Under the pieces are notes generated by a model that saw nothing but the letters and a program-made list of their open reading frames with translations, did no database searches and was not told the DNA's origin. Below, one piece after another: positions 9,347 through 19,126 of a stretch of DNA of 58,105 nucleotides. The DNA comes from Alcanivorax sp. (GTDB lineage Bacteria; Pseudomonadota; Gammaproteobacteria; Pseudomonadales; Alcanivoracaceae): assembly GCA_022565695.1 (NCBI GenBank), contig JAIUME010000014.1, positions 1 through 58,105 of the forward strand, read 5' to 3'. A program made the translations under genes and the position numbers. Positions within the stretch are counted from its first letter, which is position 1; each line of letters begins with the position of its first letter.

Positions 9347-10105
9347 ATGAAAGACGTCGCGCAACTTCCCGCGCTGAGCGACTGGCTGATCCCTGACTGG
9401 CAGCCGCATCCCCGGGTGCGCGCCTGTGTGACCACGCGCGCCGGCACGCTGTCGCCGCCGCCCTGGCGTGGGTTCAATCTCGGCGCCAACTGCGGCGACG
9501 AGCCGGAGCGGGTCGAGCAGGCCCGGCGCCATGTGCACCGGCTGTTGGCCACCCCGCATCCGCCGACCTGGCTGCGCCAGGTGCATGGCGTGGTACTGGT
9601 GCCTGCGGGGCAGGCCGATGCGGAAGCGGACGGCGTCTGGACCGACAAGGCCGGTTGGCCCTGCGCCGTGCTCACCGCAGACTGCCTGCCGGTGCTGCTG
9701 GCTCGCCGTGATGGCCAGGCGGTGGCGGCGGTGCATGCGGGCTGGCGCGGTTTGCAGGCGGGCATCATCGAACGGGCCGTGGCGCAGCTTGCCCCCGGCG
9801 GCGAAGCGCTATCGGCCTGGCTGGGCCCGGCCATCTCCCAGCCCTGCTACCAGGTCGGGCGGGATGTGTACGAGGCGTTTGTCGGGAGCGATCCCGCTGC
9901 CAGCGCCGGGTTCGAACCGGACGGCACGCCAGAGCACTGGCATCTGAGCCTGACCGGACTGGCTGGCCAGCGTCTTGAGCGTGCTGGCGTAACAGATGTC
10001 AGCGGCGGCGAGCAATGCACGGCCTCCGACCCGTCCCGCTTCTACTCTTACCGCTACGAAGGCCAGACCGGCCGCTTTGCCAGCCTGATCTGGCTCGACG
10101 CCTGA
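9347..10105 (+). CDS. pgeF: PgeF/YfiH family multicopper-like hydrolase
   Basis: This is the conserved partner downstream of rluD (252 residues). Family motifs are visible: LRQVHGVVLVPA, a CAVLTADCLPVLLA Cys segment, and VHAGWRGLQAGI with the metal-binding His. The family has been described as laccase-like polyphenol oxidase, purine nucleoside phosphorylase/adenosine deaminase (LACC1 relatives), and as a peptidoglycan editing factor (PgeF) in E. coli. It starts immediately after the rluD stop codon, so the two are translationally coupled. Which activity matters here cannot be told from sequence. Confidence 0.92.
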   Translation: MKDVAQLPALSDWLIPDWQPHPRVRACVTTRAGTLSPPPWRGFNLGANCGDEPERVEQARRHVHRLLATPHPPTWLRQVHGVVLVPAGQADAEADGVWTDKAGWPCAVLTADCLPVLLARRDGQAVAAVHAGWRGLQAGIIERAVAQLAPGGEALSAWLGPAISQPCYQVGRDVYEAFVGSDPAASAGFEPDGTPEHWHLSLTGLAGQRLERAGVTDVSGGEQCTASDPSRFYSYRYEGQTGRFASLIWLDA

Positions 10106-10214
10106 GCCACGCTGTCCGCATCACCCCTGTCCACGTCCCTGCCCACATCCCTGCCCACATCACCGTCTGCCTCCCCGTTTGTTGATCTGGCGCAACTCAC
10201 GCTCCCGTCGTGTG

Positions 10215-10243
10215 CTTGAAAATCGACCATGCTGGCCTCATTT
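10215..10243 (+). promoter_or_regulatory. sigma-32 (RpoH)-type heat-shock promoter of clpB
   Basis: A CTTGAAA box at 10215-10221 is followed after 14 bases by CCTCATTT at 10236-10243. This is close to the RpoH consensus (CTTGAAA, 11-16 bases, CCCCATnT). It lies about 40 bases upstream of the clpB start, a gene that is heat-shock controlled in other gammaproteobacteria. Confidence 0.75.
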
Positions 10244-10283
10244 TCAGATCATCTGAAGCGATGCCTGTAATGAGGAAAACAAC

Positions 10284-12863
10284 ATGCGTCCTGATCGTTT
10301 TACCAGCCGTTTGCAAGAAGCGCTGGGCGAAGCCCAGTCCCTTGCCGTCGGCGCCAGCCATACCACCATCGAGCCAGTGCACCTGATGCTCGCGCTGCTG
10401 CGTGCCCGTGGCGGCAGTGCCCGGCCATTGCTGGAAAAAGCCGGCGCCAACGCCAACGACATCGATACCGCCCTGCAACTGGCCATGGAAAAACTGCCCA
10501 CCACGCAACAGTTCAGTGGGGATGTGCAGCTGTCCCGTGCCCTGGGCAACCTGCTGAATCTGGCTGATCGCGAAGCCCAGCAGCGTGGCGATCAGTACAT
10601 TTCCAGCGAAGCCGTGTTGCTGGCGGCCTGCGACGAAAGCGGTGAGCTGGGCAAGCTGCTCAAGCGCGCCGGTGTGGTGAAAAAGGTGCTGGCACAGAAG
10701 ATTGATGATGTGCGCGGAGGCGAGACCGTGAATGATCCCAACGCGGAAGAAAAACGGGAAGCGCTCGACAAATATACCGTAGATCTCACCAGCCGCGCCG
10801 AAGACGGCAAGCTGGACCCGGTAATCGGTCGCGACGATGAAATTCGCCGTACCATTCAGGTGCTGCAACGGCGCACCAAGAACAACCCGGTGCTGATCGG
10901 CGAGCCCGGCGTCGGCAAAACGGCCATCGTCGAAGGTCTGGCCCAGCGCATCGTCAATGGCGAAGTCCCGGAGGGCCTGAAAGACAAGCGCGTGCTGTCC
11001 CTGGATATGGCGGCCCTGATCGCTGGCGCCAAGTATCGCGGTGAATTCGAAGAGCGCCTCAAAGCCGTGCTTAACGAGCTTTCCAAACAGGAAGGCCGCA
11101 TCATTCTGTTTATCGACGAGCTGCACACCATGGTTGGTGCTGGCAAGGCCGATGGCGCCATGGATGCCGGCAACATGCTCAAGCCGGCCCTGGCCCGTGG
11201 TGAACTGCACTGCGTAGGCGCTACGACACTGAACGAGTACCGTCAGTACATCGAAAAAGATGCTGCCCTGGAGCGCCGTTTCCAGAAAGTGCAGGTGGAC
11301 CAGCCCACGGTGGAAGACACCATCGCCATCCTGCGCGGCCTGAAAGAACGCTATGAAGTGCATCACGGTGTGGAAATCACTGACGGCGCCATCATTGCGG
11401 CAGCCAAACTGTCACAGCGCTATATCACTGACCGCCAGTTGCCGGACAAGGCCATCGACTTGATCGATGAATCTGCCAGCCGTATCCGCATGGAAATGGA
11501 TTCCATGCCGGAAGAAATGGACCGCCTCGATCGCAAGCTGATCCAGCTGAAGATGGAGCGCGAAGCCGTGCGCAAGGAAGAGGATGACGCCAGCAAGAAG
11601 CGCATGGAAAAACTGGAAGAAGACATCAGTCGGCAGGAGAAGGAATACGCCGACCTGCGTGAAATCTGGGAAGCAGAAAAAGCCAGCCTCATGGGCGCCC
11701 AGGAATACAAGGCCGAGCTGGAAAAGGCCCGCGTCGAAATGGACCAGGCCCGCCGTGCCGGCGACCTGACCCGTATGTCCGAATTGCAGTACGGCCTGAT
11801 CCCCGAGCTGGAAAAGAAAGTCGCCGCAGCCCAGGGCCAGGAACAGCAGGACATGCAGCTGCTGCGCAACAAGGTGACCGACGAAGAGATTGCCGAAGTC
11901 GTGTCCAAATGGACCGGCATCCCGGTATCCAAGATGCTCGAAGGCGAACGCGACAAGTTGCTGCGCATGGAAGATGCCCTGCACGAGCGCGTGGTGGGCC
12001 AGGACGAAGCCGTCCAGGCTGTGGCCAACGCCGTGCGGCGTTCCCGCGCCGGGCTGTCTGACCCCAACCGCCCCAACGGCTCCTTCCTGTTCCTGGGCCC
12101 CACGGGTGTGGGCAAGACCGAGCTGTGCAAATCCCTGGCGTCTTTCCTGTTTGATACGGAAGAGGCCATGGTGCGTATCGACATGTCCGAGTTCATGGAG
12201 AAGCACTCTGTAGCACGGCTGATTGGCGCGCCGCCGGGATACGTCGGCTATGAAGAGGGCGGCTACCTGACCGAAGCCGTGCGCCGCAAACCCTATTCCG
12301 TGCTGCTGCTCGACGAGGTGGAAAAAGCCCACCCGGATGTCTTCAACATCCTGCTACAGGTGCTCGAAGACGGCCGACTCACCGACGGCCAGGGTCGCAC
12401 TGTGGATTTCCGCAATACCGTGGTGGTGATGACGTCGAACCTGGGCTCGGATCTGATCCAGCGGCTGGCGGGTGAAGAACAGTACGACACCATGAAGGCG
12501 GCAGTGATGGAGGTCGTCGGCACCCACTTCCGGCCCGAGTTCATCAACCGGGTGGATGAGGTGGTGGTGTTCCACCCACTGGCCAAAACGCAGATTCGCG
12601 GCATCGCCGAGATCCAGCTGGCCGGGCTGCGCAATCGCCTGGCCGAGCGCGATATGCGTCTGGCGCTCACCGATGGCGCTCTGGACCTGCTGGTGGAAGC
12701 CGGCTTCGACCCGGTCTATGGGGCGCGCCCCCTGAAGCGGGCGATTCAGCAGAAGATCGAGAACCCCCTGGCATCCGCCATCCTGCGCGGCGACTTCGCC
12801 GCCGGAGACCTGATTCAGGGGGATGTCAGTGGCGAGGGCCTGGTATTTGGCAAAGGCCACTGA
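10284..12863 (+). CDS. clpB: ATP-dependent disaggregase ClpB
   Basis: ClpB is a cytoplasmic hexameric Hsp100 chaperone that pulls apart protein aggregates with DnaK. The protein has 859 residues, the usual length. The N-terminal Clp repeat domain spans about residues 1-145. AAA domain 1 has Walker [16 protein letters not shown] near residue 206. A long coiled-coil middle domain (about 400-525, rich in Glu, Lys and Arg) marks ClpB rather than ClpA. AAA domain 2 has [15 protein letters not shown] near residue 605, and a D2-small domain ends the protein. The GAGG-like ribosome site precedes ATG 10284. Expression is probably driven by the RpoH-type promoter just upstream. Confidence 0.98.
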   Translation: MRPDRFTSRLQEALGEAQSLAVGASHTTIEPVHLMLALLRARGGSARPLLEKAGANANDIDTALQLAMEKLPTTQQFSGDVQLSRALGNLLNLADREAQQRGDQYISSEAVLLAACDESGELGKLLKRAGVVKKVLAQKIDDVRGGETVNDPNAEEKREALDKYTVDLTSRAEDGKLDPVIGRDDEIRRTIQVLQRRTKNNPVLIGEPGVGKTAIVEGLAQRIVNGEVPEGLKDKRVLSLDMAALIAGAKYRGEFEERLKAVLNELSKQEGRIILFIDELHTMVGAGKADGAMDAGNMLKPALARGELHCVGATTLNEYRQYIEKDAALERRFQKVQVDQPTVEDTIAILRGLKERYEVHHGVEITDGAIIAAAKLSQRYITDRQLPDKAIDLIDESASRIRMEMDSMPEEMDRLDRKLIQLKMEREAVRKEEDDASKKRMEKLEEDISRQEKEYADLREIWEAEKASLMGAQEYKAELEKARVEMDQARRAGDLTRMSELQYGLIPELEKKVAAAQGQEQQDMQLLRNKVTDEEIAEVVSKWTGIPVSKMLEGERDKLLRMEDALHERVVGQDEAVQAVANAVRRSRAGLSDPNRPNGSFLFLGPTGVGKTELCKSLASFLFDTEEAMVRIDMSEFMEKHSVARLIGAPPGYVGYEEGGYLTEAVRRKPYSVLLLDEVEKAHPDVFNILLQVLEDGRLTDGQGRTVDFRNTVVVMTSNLGSDLIQRLAGEEQYDTMKAAVMEVVGTHFRPEFINRVDEVVVFHPLAKTQIRGIAEIQLAGLRNRLAERDMRLALTDGALDLLVEAGFDPVYGARPLKRAIQQKIENPLASAILRGDFAAGDLIQGDVSGEGLVFGKGH

Positions 12864-12881
12864 CGGGGTCTTACTCCGTAA

Positions 12882-13385
12882 TTACTCGCAGGCGCGCAGC
12901 TCGTCCCGCGTTTCGTCGATGAGCTGATTGCGGCGATCACGGTCCAGCGTCATGACCTGCCCGGTCTCCGGGTCGGTCATGCGCACGATGGGCCGGTTCT
13001 CCAGCTTGTCCAGATTCTGGCGCAGCTGGTCGCAGTACTGGGGATCGGGCCGTGGCAGATTGCGTGACGCAGCCTCTTCGCCGGCGCGTGCTGCAGCGTC
13101 ACGGTTCTCACCATCCTGCGCGCGACGTTGCTCAAGGCGCTCCAGTTGCCGGGGCTGGTCAGAAGAAGGCCGGCTCTGCGTCCGTATTTCACGGCTCTCA
13201 TGGCCCTCTGGCGGGCTCTCGGAGTAATGGGTGACGCCACTGTCATCTACCCACCGATAGAAGCTCTGGGCGCTGGCGGCCTGACTCAGCAGTGCCAGGC
13301 CGAGTAATGCCAGGATGGCGCCTGATAATGTGACTCCAGGCAAGGTGGCACCTGATGTGGCACGGATCGTTGTTATACGGTTCAC
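12882..13385 (-). CDS. DUF4124 domain-containing exported protein
   Basis: This is a 167-residue protein with a long N-terminal signal peptide (cleavage likely after SQAASA, about residue 39). A DUF4124 motif follows at once: QSFYRWVDDSGVTHYSESPP. The central part (about 70-115) is very rich in Arg, Gln and Glu and probably coiled. The C-terminal part has cysteine-containing short helices. DUF4124 proteins are envelope proteins of unknown function common in gammaproteobacteria. It is convergent with clpB and 18 bases from its stop. Confidence 0.85.
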   Translation of the reverse strand: MNRITTIRATSGATLPGVTLSGAILALLGLALLSQAASAQSFYRWVDDSGVTHYSESPPEGHESREIRTQSRPSSDQPRQLERLEQRRAQDGENRDAAARAGEEAASRNLPRPDPQYCDQLRQNLDKLENRPIVRMTDPETGQVMTLDRDRRNQLIDETRDELRACE

Positions 13386-13547
13386 GCTGTTGTCTCCCCA
13401 CCCTGATGATTGACGATGATTGTCACGGGCTCAGTTATCTTCAGGGGCCACACTTTCTGGAGAAGGCGACCCCGGACAGCGTTTAGCATGCCTGCTGCCC
13501 ACCCCGGTCCGCAACTGCCCATGTCACGTTTTCCTGCTGCCAAGTGT

Positions 13548-13575
13548 TTGACACCACGCACAAATCTGCGACAAT
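13548..13575 (+). promoter_or_regulatory. candidate sigma-70 promoter of ilvBN with long leader
   Basis: TTGACA at 13548-13553 and GACAAT at 13570-13575 are separated by 16 bases. Transcription from here would give a leader of about 300 bases before ilvB. The whole stretch 13386-13886 lacks a convincing gene. An open frame on the + strand (13410-13799) has no ribosome site and non-protein-like composition. Long leaders before ilvB often hold an attenuator, but I could not identify a leader peptide followed by a terminator. Confidence 0.45.
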
Positions 13576-13886
13576 CGAGGCTTCCGGAAATCGGGACCCC
13601 TGCATCTTACCCAGGTGACAGTGCGGCCGGGACCGGGGGCGTCATTACCGTGGCGCTCAATGCAGTGACACTGCCGCATCGTCCCAGCTTCCACCTGTCC
13701 GCGTTCTTGCCGGCCACCTCCGCAAGAGCCCCCGGGAAACCAAATCAGGGTTTTCTATCTGCGGACACTCTTACTGAAACGTTGACGAAACGTAGATGAA
13801 CTTATCTGCTGCGCAGGCCGCGTGGCGCAGGCCTTGATGCCTGCGTTGCCTTGTGTCCGGCGCAGCGAGCAACCGAGGTGACAGTC

Positions 13887-15608
13887 GTGGAAAAGCTTAG
13901 CGGTGCGGAGATGATCGTCCGTGCGCTCCAGGACGAAGGGGTGGAATACCTGTTCGGCTATCCTGGTGGTGCGGTACTGCACATATACGATGCGATATTT
14001 CAGCAGGACAAGGTGCACCACATTCTCGTGCGCCACGAGCAGGCAGCCACCCATGCGGCAGATGGCTATGCGCGCGCCACCGGCAAGCCCGGCGTGGTGC
14101 TGGTCACCTCCGGCCCCGGTGCGACCAACGCCGTAACCGGCATTGCCACCGCATACATGGATTCGATCCCCATGGTCGTGATCTCCGGCCAGGTGCGTTC
14201 CGACTGGATTGGCGATGACGCCTTCCAGGAAACCGACATGGTCGGCATTTCCCGACCCATCGTGAAGCACAGCTTCATGGTCCGCGATCAGTCCGAAATC
14301 CCGGAGATGATGCGCAAGGCGTTTCACATCGCCACCACCGGCCGGCCCGGCCCGGTGCTGATCGACATCCCCAAGGACAAGACAGCGCCCAACGTGAAGG
14401 TGCCCTACGAGTACCCGAAAAAGGTGAAGATGCGCTCTTACACCCCGGTGACCCGTGGCCACGCCGGCCAGATCCGCAAGGCGGTGGAAGAACTGCTCAA
14501 GGCCCGGCGCCCGGTGATCTATGCTGGTGGCGGCGTCATCAGCGGCGAAGCCAGCGACCTGCTGACCACCCTGGCGCGCAAGCTCGGCTACCCCGTCACC
14601 AATACCCTGATGGGCCTGGGCTGCTACCCGGCTACGGACAAACAGTTCGTCGGCATGCTCGGCATGCACGGCACCTACGAAGCCAACATGGTCATGCACA
14701 ACTCCGACCTGATTCTGGCCGTGGGCGCCCGCTTCGATGACCGCGCCACCAACGACACCAGCAAATACTGCCCCGGTGCGACCATCGTTCACATCGACGT
14801 GGACCCGGCGACCATTTCCAAGAACGTGCGCGCCGACGTACCCATCGTCGGCCCTGTTCAGCAGGTGCTGGAAGACATGATCACCATGCTCGACGAGCAC
14901 GGTGGCCAGCCAGACCAGAAAGCCCTGGCCCGCTGGTGGGAAGAGATCAACGGCTGGCGCGAAGTCCACGGCCTGCGCTACGAGGTCAACAAGGACGGCC
15001 CGATGAAGCCCCAGCAGGTGGTCCAGGCGCTGTACAAGGCCACCAAAGGCGACGCCTACGTCACCAGCGACGTGGGCCAGCACCAGATGTTCGCGGCCCA
15101 GTACTACCACTTCGATAAACCGCGGCGCTGGATCAACTCCGGCGGCCTCGGGACCATGGGCTTCGGCCTGCCTGCCGCCATGGGCGTGCAGCTGGCATTC
15201 CCGGATGCGATGGTTGCCTGCGTCACCGGCGAAGGCAGCATCCAGATGAACATCCAGGAGCTGTCCACCTGCCTGCAGTACAACCTGCCGGTGAAGATCG
15301 TCAACATCAACAACCAGGCTCTGGGCATGGTGCGGCAGTGGCAGGACATGCAGTACGGCGGCCGCCACAGCCACTCCTACATGGATTCCCTGCCGGACTT
15401 TGTTCGTCTGGCTGAGTCCTATGGCCACGTCGGCATCCGGGTGGATCACATCGAAGACCTCGATGCCGCCATGGAAAAAGCCTTCAGCCTGAAAGACCGG
15501 CTGGTCTTCCTGGACGTGTATGTAGACCCCTCGGAGCATGTGTACCCGATGCATATCGCAGACGGCGCCATGCGTGACATGTGGCTGAGCAAGACGGAGC
15601 GGACCTGA
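13887..15608 (+). CDS. ilvB: acetolactate synthase large subunit (AHAS III-like)
   Basis: This thiamine-diphosphate enzyme makes acetolactate or acetohydroxybutyrate, the first common step to valine, leucine and isoleucine. It opens with [20 protein letters not shown] and then [13 protein letters not shown]. The catalytic Glu lies in [17 protein letters not shown]. The C-terminal ThDP/Mg site reads [20 protein letters not shown] chose the GTG at 13887 because GAGGTGA sits about 7 bases upstream and the protein then begins as the family does. Its TGA overlaps the ilvN ATG (ATGA), showing tight coupling to the regulatory subunit. Confidence 0.95.
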   Translation: MEKLSGAEMIVRALQDEGVEYLFGYPGGAVLHIYDAIFQQDKVHHILVRHEQAATHAADGYARATGKPGVVLVTSGPGATNAVTGIATAYMDSIPMVVISGQVRSDWIGDDAFQETDMVGISRPIVKHSFMVRDQSEIPEMMRKAFHIATTGRPGPVLIDIPKDKTAPNVKVPYEYPKKVKMRSYTPVTRGHAGQIRKAVEELLKARRPVIYAGGGVISGEASDLLTTLARKLGYPVTNTLMGLGCYPATDKQFVGMLGMHGTYEANMVMHNSDLILAVGARFDDRATNDTSKYCPGATIVHIDVDPATISKNVRADVPIVGPVQQVLEDMITMLDEHGGQPDQKALARWWEEINGWREVHGLRYEVNKDGPMKPQQVVQALYKATKGDAYVTSDVGQHQMFAAQYYHFDKPRRWINSGGLGTMGFGLPAAMGVQLAFPDAMVACVTGEGSIQMNIQELSTCLQYNLPVKIVNINNQALGMVRQWQDMQYGGRHSHSYMDSLPDFVRLAESYGHVGIRVDHIEDLDAAMEKAFSLKDRLVFLDVYVDPSEHVYPMHIADGAMRDMWLSKTERT

Positions 15609-16099
15609 TGCGACGCATTATCTCGATCCTGATGGAAAACGAGCCGGGTGCCCTGTCACGCGTTATCGGCCTGTTCTCCCAGCGTGGATACAACATTGAA
15701 ACCCTGACCGTGGCCCCGACAGAAGACCAGACCCTGTCGCGCCTGACCCTGACCACCATCGGTGATGACCGCACCATCGAGCGCATCACCAAGCACCTCA
15801 ATAAACTCATTGAGGTGGTGAAGCTCGTGGACCTCACCGAAGGTGCTCACATCGAGCGCGAGCTGATGCTGATCAAGGTCAAGGCCACCGGCGCCCAGCG
15901 CGCCGAAGTGAAACGCTCCGTGGATATCTTTCGCGGGCAGATCGTCGACGTCACCAGCACGGTGTACACCGTGCAACTGGCGGGCGCCAGCGACAAGCTT
16001 GACGCCTTCATCGGCGCCATCGGCGAAACCCAGGTGCTGGAAGTTGTTCGCTCCGGCGTCAGCGGCATTGCTCGTGGAGAAAAAGTGCTGAGCATATGA
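15608..16099 (+). CDS. ilvN: acetolactate synthase small (regulatory) subunit
   Basis: This is the regulatory subunit, also called ilvH in some species (163 residues). An N-terminal ACT domain begins [20 protein letters not shown] and binds valine for feedback inhibition. The C-terminal half (about 80-160) carries the LVDLTEGAHIERELMLIKV segment typical of the family. The start ATG overlaps the ilvB stop by four bases. The frame extends upstream to 15581 but inside ilvB. A rho-independent terminator follows at about 16133. Confidence 0.95.
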   Translation: MRRIISILMENEPGALSRVIGLFSQRGYNIETLTVAPTEDQTLSRLTLTTIGDDRTIERITKHLNKLIEVVKLVDLTEGAHIERELMLIKVKATGAQRAEVKRSVDIFRGQIVDVTSTVYTVQLAGASDKLDAFIGAIGETQVLEVVRSGVSGIARGEKVLSI

Positions 16100-16132
16100 C
16101 GGCACGTTGATATCGCTGCAATGACGTACACA

Positions 16133-16162
16133 ACAGACCCCGCCTTGAGCGGGGTTTGTTGT
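16133..16162 (+). terminator. rho-independent terminator after ilvBN
   Basis: An inverted repeat pairs ACCCCGC with GCGGGGT around a CTTGA loop; the flanking AACA/TTGTT bases extend the stem, and a T-rich tail follows. It sits 35 bases after the ilvN stop. The rest of the gap to 16419 (about 250 bases) shows no gene or clear motif. Confidence 0.75.
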
Positions 16163-16419
16163 TGTTGGGGGTTGTCATCACATCAGGGCCGGGGCAGGGC
16201 GATACCTGATCCTGGAGATTCTGCATACCAGGCCGGCCTGCGGAAGCCATCTTCGTTGCAGCACCGCCTGTCATGCTGTGTATTTCACACGGAGCAGGGC
16301 GTGGAGTATGCTGCGAATGAGGTCCGGGCTCTGCCGGCATGTGCCTGAACGTGTCCATGTAAAGTGGTAGCAGATCATGCCGGCTGACAGAGATATTATC
16401 GTCGGGGAGGCGCGAAAAC

Positions 16420-16800
16420 GTGGAGAAAGTTGTCACAGGGCTGCTCGTGCTCGTGGGTATCATTCACCTGTTGCCCGTTTCTGGCGTTCTGGGCGTTGGG
16501 CGTCTCGCTGCGTTATACGGCGTATCGTTGAATGATCCGAACCTCGAAATCCTGATGCGTCATCGTGCGGTGTTGTTCGGGCTGCTGGGTCTATTCCTGA
16601 TTTATGCCGCATTTCAGCCTTCACTGCAGTTGCTGGCAATCGTCGCGGGCTTCGTGAGTGTTCTGACCTTCATCGCCATCGCCTGGTCAGTTGGGGGATA
16701 CAATGAATCAGTCCGCAAGGTCGTTATCGCGGACATCATTGCGGTAATTGCACTCCTTGCAGCGGGGGTGATCCATGTTGTCAGCCGCTATCACGTCTAG
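16420..16800 (+). CDS. small four-helix integral membrane protein
   Basis: This is a 126-residue hydrophobic protein with four predicted membrane helices, roughly residues 4-24, 48-66, 70-90 and 98-120. It starts with GTG at 16420, preceded by a strong GGGGAGG ribosome site about 9 bases upstream. The conserved-looking loop between helices 1 and 2 is GVGRLAALYGVSLNDPNLEI. Similar proteins are found in many proteobacteria under uninformative names. I do not recognise a function. It stands alone between the ilvBN terminator and a gene on the other strand. Confidence 0.7.
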   Translation: MEKVVTGLLVLVGIIHLLPVSGVLGVGRLAALYGVSLNDPNLEILMRHRAVLFGLLGLFLIYAAFQPSLQLLAIVAGFVSVLTFIAIAWSVGGYNESVRKVVIADIIAVIALLAAGVIHVVSRYHV

Positions 16801-16915
16801 CCGTTCGCGCATTGAGTCGCCGCGTGTTCAAAACTGGTTGCGTCAGGGCTTCTCCGCTGCCTTCGCAGGTTTGGGAGCGCAGCTGGCTGTTGCAGAGAGG
16901 TGATGTGGCCCCGCT

Positions 16916-17797
16916 TCATGCCGCCTTGTCTGTCACCGGATTAAATCGATCCATTTGCCCCGTCACGGCCAGATACGCTGGCGGCAAGTACCGCGCCTTT
17001 GCCGGTATCAGCGGTAGCAGGAGCCTGACCAGAGCGCGTCGTCGTGCATAGCGTCGCGCCAGGCGGTCGTTCCAGTCCACGTCGAGCGTTTTTCGCAGGC
17101 GTTCCGGCAGAGTGGCGGCGGTGGCCAGGCGGGCGTTTTTACCCAATTGGCTGTAGATCAGGTTCCACAGCCAATGAGGCATCCAGCCAAGTTGAGGTGG
17201 TCTTTTCACTTTCCAGAGGCTGACATCCAGCAAATAGCGTGCGGTGTCTGTATTCTCCAGCCGCTGGGCCACCATGTTGTCGAAGTATTGCCAGAAAGCG
17301 GCCAGGTCCTGTGGCATGTCCTGGTCGCGAATCCCCAACACTTTGCCCTGCTGTACCCATTCCAGGTAGAGCTGTTCCGCTTCCTCTGGCGTAAAAGGTC
17401 GCTTGCCGAACGCCTGTTGCGTGGTGATCATGGTGAAATAGGTGGTCATGTGGACCCAGGCGTAGGCTTCCGGATCCAGGGCGAAATAGCGTCGCCCTTT
17501 CTCGTCTTGTCCCTTGATGTCTCTGTGCAGGTCGCGCAGTGCCTGGCCCGCTTGCGGTGAGCCGTCCTGCCCGCCATAGAGCAGGCGCAGGCCCCACTCA
17601 GTGGTGCGTTGCAGGCGGCCCCAGGGATCTTTTTTGAAGACGGAGTGATCGCCTACACCGGCCCCGACGATGGGGTGAGAGACCTGCAGCAGCAGGGTAG
17701 TACCGGCCATCAGCAATTGCAGGTTGTCGCCGGCATGGGTCCAGGCCAGTGAATCGGGACCCAATGCGGTGGTTTGCTGTGCGTGGTGAGTGGCCAT
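16916..17797 (-). CDS. MpaB-like oxygenase (DUF2236 family)
   Basis: This 293-residue protein shows the DUF2236/MpaB pattern. An N-terminal helix region has LLMAGTTLLLQVSHPIVGAGV with the His. Next come DPWGRLQRT and then a conserved stretch with YAWVHMTTYFTMITTQQAF. The C-terminal half has WNDRLARRYARRR. Characterised relatives (latex-clearing proteins, mycophenolic acid MpaB) are heme oxygenases; the substrate here is unknown. I chose the ATG at 17797 because upstream sequence in the frame is not protein-like and belongs to the gap before the divergent methyltransferase. No signal peptide is seen. Confidence 0.82.
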   Translation of the reverse strand: MATHHAQQTTALGPDSLAWTHAGDNLQLLMAGTTLLLQVSHPIVGAGVGDHSVFKKDPWGRLQRTTEWGLRLLYGGQDGSPQAGQALRDLHRDIKGQDEKGRRYFALDPEAYAWVHMTTYFTMITTQQAFGKRPFTPEEAEQLYLEWVQQGKVLGIRDQDMPQDLAAFWQYFDNMVAQRLENTDTARYLLDVSLWKVKRPPQLGWMPHWLWNLIYSQLGKNARLATAATLPERLRKTLDVDWNDRLARRYARRRALVRLLLPLIPAKARYLPPAYLAVTGQMDRFNPVTDKAA

Positions 17798-17928
17798 GCC
17801 GGGTGCTCCCTGTCTGCATGTATGGCGGCTTGCTGTGATGAGACAATATTTATCATATGTATCATTTTGTGGGTGGGCAGCCATGCTGACAAGTGACAGA
17901 TTGCGGGGATTTGTAGAGGGCCTGCGTT

Positions 17929-17956
17929 GCAGGCATACACAGGCAGGCATACACAG
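17929..17956. repeat. two tandem copies of a 14-bp repeat
   Basis: GCAGGCATACACAG occurs twice in perfect tandem, ending 12 bases before the methyltransferase ATG. The divergent gap also has a direct repeat TATCAT-ATG-TATCAT near 17850-17866. Either could be a regulator site, or the tandem could be a slippage product next to the ribosome-binding region. Confidence 0.6.
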
Positions 17957-17968
17957 GGAGTGATATTG

Positions 17969-18646
17969 ATGACAGCCACAAACGAGCAGGCCATCGCCGG
18001 GCAGGCGGTGTATACAAAGAAGGTGCTTTTCGCTTACGACATATTGGTTCTCGGCATATCCAGCAGCTATATCTGGAAGTGCCCGTCGAAAATAATCGAG
18101 CAGCATTACAACCGGCATATATCATCGAACCATCTGGATGTCGGGGTGGGCACCGGGTACTTCCTGAACCGCTGTCAGTTTCCATCAAGCACTCCGCGCA
18201 TTGCCTTGATGGACATGAACCCCAATTCCCTGGATTTTGTCTCCCGGCGCATCGCGCGCCATAACCCGGAAACCTGGCAGCAGAATATTCTGGAGAAAAT
18301 AGAGAGCGATATCGCGCCGTTTGACTCTGTGGGCGTGAATTATCTGTTTCATTGCTTGCCGGGCGCCATCGAGGAAAAGGCGGTGGCGTTTGACCACCTG
18401 AAGTCGGTGATGAAGCCAGGGGCTCGCATCTTTGGGTCGACTATTCTGCAAGGCGGTGTGAAAAGAGGGTGGGCGGCCCGGAAACTGATGGCGATCTACA
18501 ACAAAAAGGGTATTTTCGATAACACAGGAGATGGCGTGGCGAACCTGGAGGCCGCGTTGCGTCAACGGTTCGAGGACGTCCAGCTGGAAGTTGTGGGATG
18601 CGTGGCGTTATTTTCAGCCAGGGTCGGTGATGAGATGAGCCTCTGA
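17969..18646 (+). CDS. class I SAM-dependent methyltransferase
   Basis: This 225-residue protein carries a clear SAM-binding motif I, LDVGVGTGYFLNR (about residues 57-69). An acidic motif II follows (ALMDMNPNSLDFV). A post-II segment DSVGVNYLFHCLPG lies near residue 119. The N-terminus (YDILVLGISSSYIWKCP) resembles small-molecule or lipid methyltransferases of the UbiE type, and the C-terminal LFSARV fits the last strand. The substrate is unknown. The start is the ATG after GGGAG. The gene diverges from the MpaB-like oxygenase, so the two may share regulation. Confidence 0.82.
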   Translation: MTATNEQAIAGQAVYTKKVLFAYDILVLGISSSYIWKCPSKIIEQHYNRHISSNHLDVGVGTGYFLNRCQFPSSTPRIALMDMNPNSLDFVSRRIARHNPETWQQNILEKIESDIAPFDSVGVNYLFHCLPGAIEEKAVAFDHLKSVMKPGARIFGSTILQGGVKRGWAARKLMAIYNKKGIFDNTGDGVANLEAALRQRFEDVQLEVVGCVALFSARVGDEMSL

Positions 18647-18703
18647 GCACGGTGTGTGGCGCGATATGAAGAATGACCAACCAGATGGAAAGAGGTGCAG
18701 GAA

Positions 18704-19126
18704 ATGTACAGGTGTATCGCGATCATTCTGGTGATGCTTGTGGCCTCGGGTTGTACCAGGGATTGGTATACTGGTGAGTGGACAGTAACGGAGGCAAGGT
18801 TTCCCGGTATCAGCGCCATGGGGTTGGATGAGGCTCGGGAGTGGTATGGCTCTCAAGCAGTCTATTCAGCGTCATCGGTGACGTTTCGAGGCAGACGCTG
18901 TGAGGAGCCTCGATTCTCGGTCAGTGAAATGAATGAGGCAGCTTTCCGCAATGCGTATCGGGCAACCTTTTCAGCGCTGGATATTGATGGTTCATCAGTG
19001 CAAATACTGGAAGTGGGGTGCCCGGACGGCTGGGCGCACCCTGGCGCCCTGTTGATTGAGGCAGGCCCTGAATCGGCCTACATAGTATGGGATGGCGTAT
19101 TTTTCAAATTGGTGAGAACGGATTAG
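18704..19126 (+). CDS. hypothetical lipoprotein
   Basis: This is a 140-residue exported protein. The signal sequence MYRCIAIILVMLVASGC ends in a lipobox with Cys at residue 17, so it should be an acylated envelope protein. The mature part has four more cysteines' worth of potential pairing (RRCEEPRF, EVGCPDG). I do not recognise a family. The ATG at 18704 follows an AGAGG/AGGA ribosome site; a GTG at 18695 is in frame. Its last four bases overlap the convergent trmY stop. Confidence 0.65.
   Translation: MYRCIAIILVMLVASGCTRDWYTGEWTVTEARFPGISAMGLDEAREWYGSQAVYSASSVTFRGRRCEEPRFSVSEMNEAAFRNAYRATFSALDIDGSSVQILEVGCPDGWAHPGALLIEAGPESAYIVWDGVFFKLVRTD

Noticed and set aside
13410-13799. 129-codon + strand frame before ilvB
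   Set aside because: It lacks a ribosome site, has composition unlike real proteins here, and overlaps the promoter region. A GVITVALNAVTL stretch hints at a leader peptide, but no start or attenuator could be tied to it.
13755-15554. 599-codon open frame on the minus strand
   Set aside because: It is fully antisense to ilvB, which has clear catalytic motifs. Its translation is rich in His and Gly repeats typical of the reverse reading of GC-rich codons.
16812-17051. 79-codon + strand frame
   Set aside because: It overlaps the 3' end of the MpaB-like gene in antisense, with no ribosome site or family resemblance.
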